Positions 60,785-64,000 of a DNA stretch of 64,000 nucleotides are shown here, one piece after another. The first letter of the stretch is position 1. Each line of letters opens with the position of its first letter. Source of the DNA: Grifola frondosa. Lineage: Eukaryota > Basidiomycota > Agaricomycetes > Polyporales > Grifolaceae. The DNA is taken from contig LUGG01000003.1 in assembly GCA_001683735.1 (NCBI GenBank), positions 1,178,001 to 1,242,000 of the forward strand, written 5' to 3'. The notes under the pieces are model-generated. The model did not search any database. It saw only the letters and a list, made by a program, of their open reading frames with translations, and had not been told where the DNA came from. A program made the translations under genes and the position numbers.

Positions 60785-60798
60785 GGTTTTTCCTGATG
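60785..60798. repeat. Right terminal inverted repeat of the Plavaka element
   Basis: GGTTTTTCCTGATG, the exact inverse of the left end, followed by the second TA target copy at 60799-60800. Confidence 0.92.
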
Positions 60799-62514
60799 TA
60801 TGTGATGCTGAATGAGAAGGTCGACTGTGAAAGTAAGGATGGGGTTGTAAATTGGTTCGGCACGCAGAGTGTTGAAGATGGCAACAGCATTGGTGTTGTC
60901 TGAGAGCACGGCGAGCCGGGTGATGCAGCGGTGCGCCTTGCGCCACGAGACAACTCGGTGCAGAGCAGACGCAATAGCGAGAGCCTCGAAGAAGAAGATG
61001 GCGTCCGAAGGAGCGGAGCGCGGGAGCGCACAGTGGAAACCGAAGTTGGCCCAAGGAAAATACAGCCCCATTCCTGTCCCGGAGGCATCCACAAGGGCGA
61101 ACTCGTCGCCGTGGGCACCCTGCACGAGGTCTGGTGGCCCCCACTCGAGCGCATCCAGCATGTGCACACCATCTGATTTAGCAATGTGGGCTGCCATCCA
61201 GGATAGATCCTGGATGATGGCAGTGTTCAGGTAGATGCCGGCGCGCTTGTTAGCCTTTCCTGCCATTTTAGCGTAGAGGTTACAGAGGCCTGGCTTGAGA
61301 AGCGGGAAAACATTGAACGCCCAGTTTGCATACCCGGCAAGTGATTGGAACTCAGCAAGTGTGTGCCGACGTGATCCCAATGGAGGATGGCAGAAAGATT
61401 CGATGGCATCTAGAAGTTTGCATCGACTGTCACTGGGCATGGTGACAGTCATAGCGTTGGGGTCGATAGCGAAGCCGATGACAAGGAGGACTGGTGCATA
61501 TTCCTGCTTCTTTTGCTCATGCGGAAGGCCGATCTCGTCCCAGAGTTTTAACAGCTGAGCCTGCTTTTTCGGCAGGTATGCACGATAGGGAGCGTAGAAC
61601 TCAACGCGTCCTTCCAGCTCAAAGCCAAAGTCGTCGTCCACGTAGTTGAAGTGCGAAATTGCCCGCTCGACAACAGCTATCCAGACCACCAAACACATGA
61701 AGGCCGCGAAGAGACGCTGCCCCGCCCGCGAACCAAACAGATTGCATCGGTCGACGTGGCGCTGCTTGTCAAACGTAGCTACCTGCTTTACTTGCCAGTA
61801 AGGGGACATCGGGAGGCGACGGTAGGCTTGGGACACATCTGATTTCCAGACGATCAGCCTGACGTTGCCATGCACGCGGCGAAAAGCACGCAGCGCTTCT
61901 CCGAATGCCGGAATGCCATCCAGCACGACTCCTTTGATAGATTCTGGACGGATTAGCGAGTTAAGCGAGAATTCCCCGGCGCTGTGGTCATTGACGAGTC
62001 GCAGCTTGTCCGAGCATGGTTTGGGGACAGCATGGATTGGCATGGCATACATGCCAGGAAGGAGTTCAGTGCCGAACGCGGCTGAATAACGGCCGAGCGC
62101 AACTTCTTCATCACGCTGGTCGCGGAGGAACTGTAGCGCTGCTTCGTCTCCTGGCGGTGGCCTGTCCTCATCCCAGGTGATCGGGTAATGAGCGGGTGCC
62201 GCATCCGCCCATGGCCAGAAACCTTCACGCAGCCCTTGAATCACTGATGCGACAAACTCCGGATTAGGGTGATTTCGCAAAAGGAATTGGAAGTGGTCAA
62301 CATTGATGGGAGTCACAATGGCAAACAAGTCTGGACGCGCCGCGAGGGTCGCATTTACGATGGGATTCCGCCGCTCGATAGCTGGGACCTCAGGCAGAGG
62401 CGACTGCGTGAGCGACGCATCAGCCGCGATGATGAACTGCCGCCCCTTCTCGCTCCAGATGAGTCCGCGCATGTAACGCGGACGCCGAGCGTCAGCAAGC
62501 TCACTTGGCCACAT
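60799..62514 (-). pseudogene. Reverse transcriptase and N-terminal RNase H, interrupted
   Basis: It starts with M at 62514 (MWPSELADARRPRYMRGLIW), overlapping the gag stop at 62501. Reverse transcriptase motifs: MPIHAVPKPCSDKLRLVNDH, KSDVSQAYRRLPMSP, the polymerase box NYVDDDFGFE (YVDD) and HEQKKQEYAPVLLVIGF. RNase H begins with FALVDASGTGMGLYF (D), FFEALAIASALH (E) and VLSDNTNAVAIFN (D), and is cut after VDLLIQHHI at the TA insertion site. In the present sequence the frame then reads 18 codons into the transposon before a stop. Open sequence upstream of 62514 in this frame is only a shadow of gag. Confidence 0.88.
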
Positions 62515-63665
62515 CCTTAGTGCATTGGCTTGATGAGTGCCCGACAGAGTGACAGGTTGCGCAGATGTGCCGGAATCGGCAAGAGGAAGCCTGGTTGGGA
62601 CAGTTGCCAGCATTCCAACGCCGACATGCCTCCTTTTGACGCTTGGAGGTCCCGACGCTTGAAGATCCAAAGGCCGCGTTTCCACTCCGCGCTTCCCGGT
62701 ACACGCTCGCACCTGAGGAGTCGAGGAATTGGATTTTGAGGTCTGCAAAGTCGGAGAAGTCGGTGAGGAGCAGGTCGCGACGGGATCCGACACGCTTTCG
62801 CACGGCGCGGTCGAAATCGAGGACCCGACTGTGGAGCGGGGTTGCGAGTGCTCCGAAGAGGTTTGTAATATATTCTCCGTAGCGCACCAACTCGTCGTGC
62901 CGGTGCGGGAATGCATAAGCCGCGGCCGGAATAACTTTTGACCAGGCAAAAACCCAGTCCCCGAAGGTAGCAACCTTCTTCGAGGGGACACTTGGACGGT
63001 ACGAGAGCTCGACCTCCCCCACCTTTTCGATATGCTTCTCGTCCTGTCCGGCTGAGTAGCGTCCTGAGAAGACATGATCGAGGTCGACGGAGCGGCCGGC
63101 GAGGACATTTGTCCACTCAGAGTCTGGGAACTCAGGCGCTCCGAAGGAGTTGATGAGATCCGCTTTGACAAGCTTGGGGTCGACAGCGTACTCCCTGAGG
63201 AGTCTGATGCTCTCCTTGATCTCGGGGCGCGCGGAGACTCCACTGAGTAGGTCTCGTGCAGCCCACGCGAATTTTAGGGGTCAGCGCGCGGCCGCTTGCT
63301 GCTGCGCTCGCTGGCTTCAGTTGATGCGGACTGCGACCGAGTCGCTGCAGGAGCGGGACCCCCGGGCAGGCATCGTCGCCCGGTGGCGCGGCCCTGGTTG
63401 ATGCGCTGACTTCGACTCCAGCGTTGTCTCTCTCCGCCTCGTCGAGCATAGCCAGGTAGGTTCCGAGCGCTGCATCAGCGGCTGCGGGTCCGAGCGTGCT
63501 GCTTGATGCGAGGAGGACTTCCGAGAGCGAGAAGATTGCGCGAGATTTCGACAGGTTGCCGCTCCGGAATTGATCGATGATATCCGCGAGACCAGCGAGG
63601 GGGTCTGGTCCAGTCCCTCTATCCTCTGGAGTAGGCTGCGTTTGGCTTCGGTCGGCATCGCTCAT
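62501..63665 (-). CDS. Gag-like protein of the retrotransposon, one frameshift
   Basis: It starts MSDADRSQTQPTPEDRG with a helical stretch LADIIDQFRSGNLSKSRAIF, then SAARDLLSG-type sequence WAARDLLSGVSARPEIKESI. It continues with FPDSEWTNVLAGRSVDLDHV, VELSYRPSVPSKKVATFGDW and HRHDELVRYGEYITNLFGAL, and a C-terminal zinc-binding cluster with CRRWNAGNCPNQASSCRFRH (C-x8-C-x5-C-x3-H type) followed by CATCHSVGHSSSQC; stop at 62501. The frame changes at the A4 run (T4 on the plus strand, 63272-63275): with three A the frame reads TPKFAWAARD without interruption. This fits the nucleic-acid-binding Gag of DIRS-order elements. Confidence 0.8.
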
Positions 63666-64000
63666 GATAGAGTAGATGCAGCGAATGTAGCGGCGTAGAT
63701 AGCGGAATGAGATGGGTTTGATTCGCGAGATGGGAGCTAAACACGCGACGAGTAATGGCGCAAAGCGCGATGCAGAAACCTGACGAAAGAACGCGCGAGC
63801 GGCGCGGTTGGTTAGTGAGGCTGCAGGGGGAGACGCGAGGTCGCTCACCTGGCGAACGCGGGAGCTGGTGGTTGCGAGAGAGGCTGCGAAGCCCCTCTCG
63901 AACCCCGCTGCGACCAGGTGAGGGGCTCCCTCCCGAGCGTCCGTGCCGGAGCCGGAACGCCAACGAACGCGGCAGCGCGCGAACGCGCCGCAGCCCACTG
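63666..64000 (-). other. 5' leader of the retrotransposon
   Basis: CG-rich DNA upstream of gag, open in the gag frame on the minus strand through the window edge but with no recognised domain. It probably contains the promoter and left split repeat of the element, which I could not delimit. Confidence 0.45.

Larger units (their letters stand above)
55140..60798. mobile_element. Plavaka-type DNA transposon, 5659 bp, complete
   Basis: Perfect 14-bp terminal inverted repeats CATCAGGAAAAACC at 55140-55153 and, inverted, 60785-60798, flanked by TA on both sides (55138-55139 and 60799-60800). Inside are a divergent gene pair: a DUF6532-domain gene (minus) and a Plavaka transposase gene (plus). Plavaka elements are a fungal branch of the CACTA-like transposons. 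Removing the element plus one TA restores the RNase H reading frame of the host retrotransposon, which proves the borders independently of the repeats. Confidence 0.93.
53994..64000 (-). mobile_element. Tyrosine-recombinase retrotransposon (DIRS/Ngaro-type), split by a DNA transposon
   Basis: On the minus strand, reading from the window's right edge: a gag-like frame, a reverse transcriptase/RNase H frame, and a tyrosine recombinase frame. This is the gene order of DIRS-order elements. The recombinase start (54989) overlaps the end of the RNase H frame (54934), leaving no room for the adenine methyltransferase found in classical DIRS, so it is closer in layout to Ngaro. The element is cut inside RNase H by 55140-60798. 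Outer ends are not defined; the right end lies beyond or near 64000. Confidence 0.85.

Noticed and set aside
62515..63243. Open N-terminal extension of the 832-codon reverse transcriptase frame
   Set aside because: The same DNA encodes the conserved part of gag with its zinc cluster in another frame; the extension is serine/arginine-rich shadow sequence.
1..64000. CRISPR array, rRNA, tRNA or prokaryotic operon
   Set aside because: No regularly spaced repeats or RNA gene signatures seen; intron-rich genes identify the DNA as fungal nuclear.

Overview
The window looks like a chromosomal segment of a basidiomycete fungus, most likely an Agaricomycete and plausibly a polypore. The evidence is gene structure (many GT-AG introns of about 45-65 bases cutting short exons), the gene families present (DUF6534 seven-helix proteins, a CYP63-type P450, a Plavaka transposase with a DUF6532 partner, a tyrosine-recombinase retrotransposon) and CG-rich coding exons in AT-richer spacers. 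I saw no rRNA, tRNA or CRISPR array. The taxon is an inference.

Layout. 1-12 kb: a decayed orphan seven-helix gene (minus), an apparently intact 14-helix-type MFS exporter (4155-6402, minus), a long empty stretch, and a damaged DUF6534 gene. 13-15 kb: a nearly full-length acyl-CoA oxidase/dehydrogenase with at least three frameshifts. 17-27.3 kb: a locally duplicated block carrying three DUF6534 copies (two multi-exon, one 5' fragment) with related promoters and a related but unidentified downstream unit. 28-35.6 kb: a monocarboxylate-transporter-like MFS gene, a second and truncated acyl-CoA oxidase relic, and a frameshifted P450. 37-53.5 kb: a CYP63-type P450, a YheT-like esterase, another DUF6534 gene, a delta-12-type fatty acid desaturase, a paralogue of the MCT-like transporter, and an acyl-CoA thioesterase-like gene with a 14-base microexon. 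54-64 kb: a tyrosine-recombinase (DIRS/Ngaro-type) retrotransposon whose RNase H domain is split by a 5,659-bp Plavaka DNA transposon.

The clearest novel structure is this nested insertion. The inner element has perfect 14-bp terminal inverted repeats and a TA target duplication. Removing it together with one TA joins the two halves of the RNase H domain in frame. A second pattern is that many otherwise coherent exons are broken by a gain or loss of one base, often in a short homopolymer run. Some 'pseudogenes' here may therefore be assembly errors, so every pseudogene call should be read with that in mind.

Functionally, the single-copy genes lean towards fatty-acyl chemistry: desaturation, terminal/sub-terminal oxidation, acyl-CoA oxidation, acyl-CoA hydrolysis, ester formation or hydrolysis, and export. 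Whether they form a pathway is an inference. Spacers are long, AT-richer and mostly uninterpretable.
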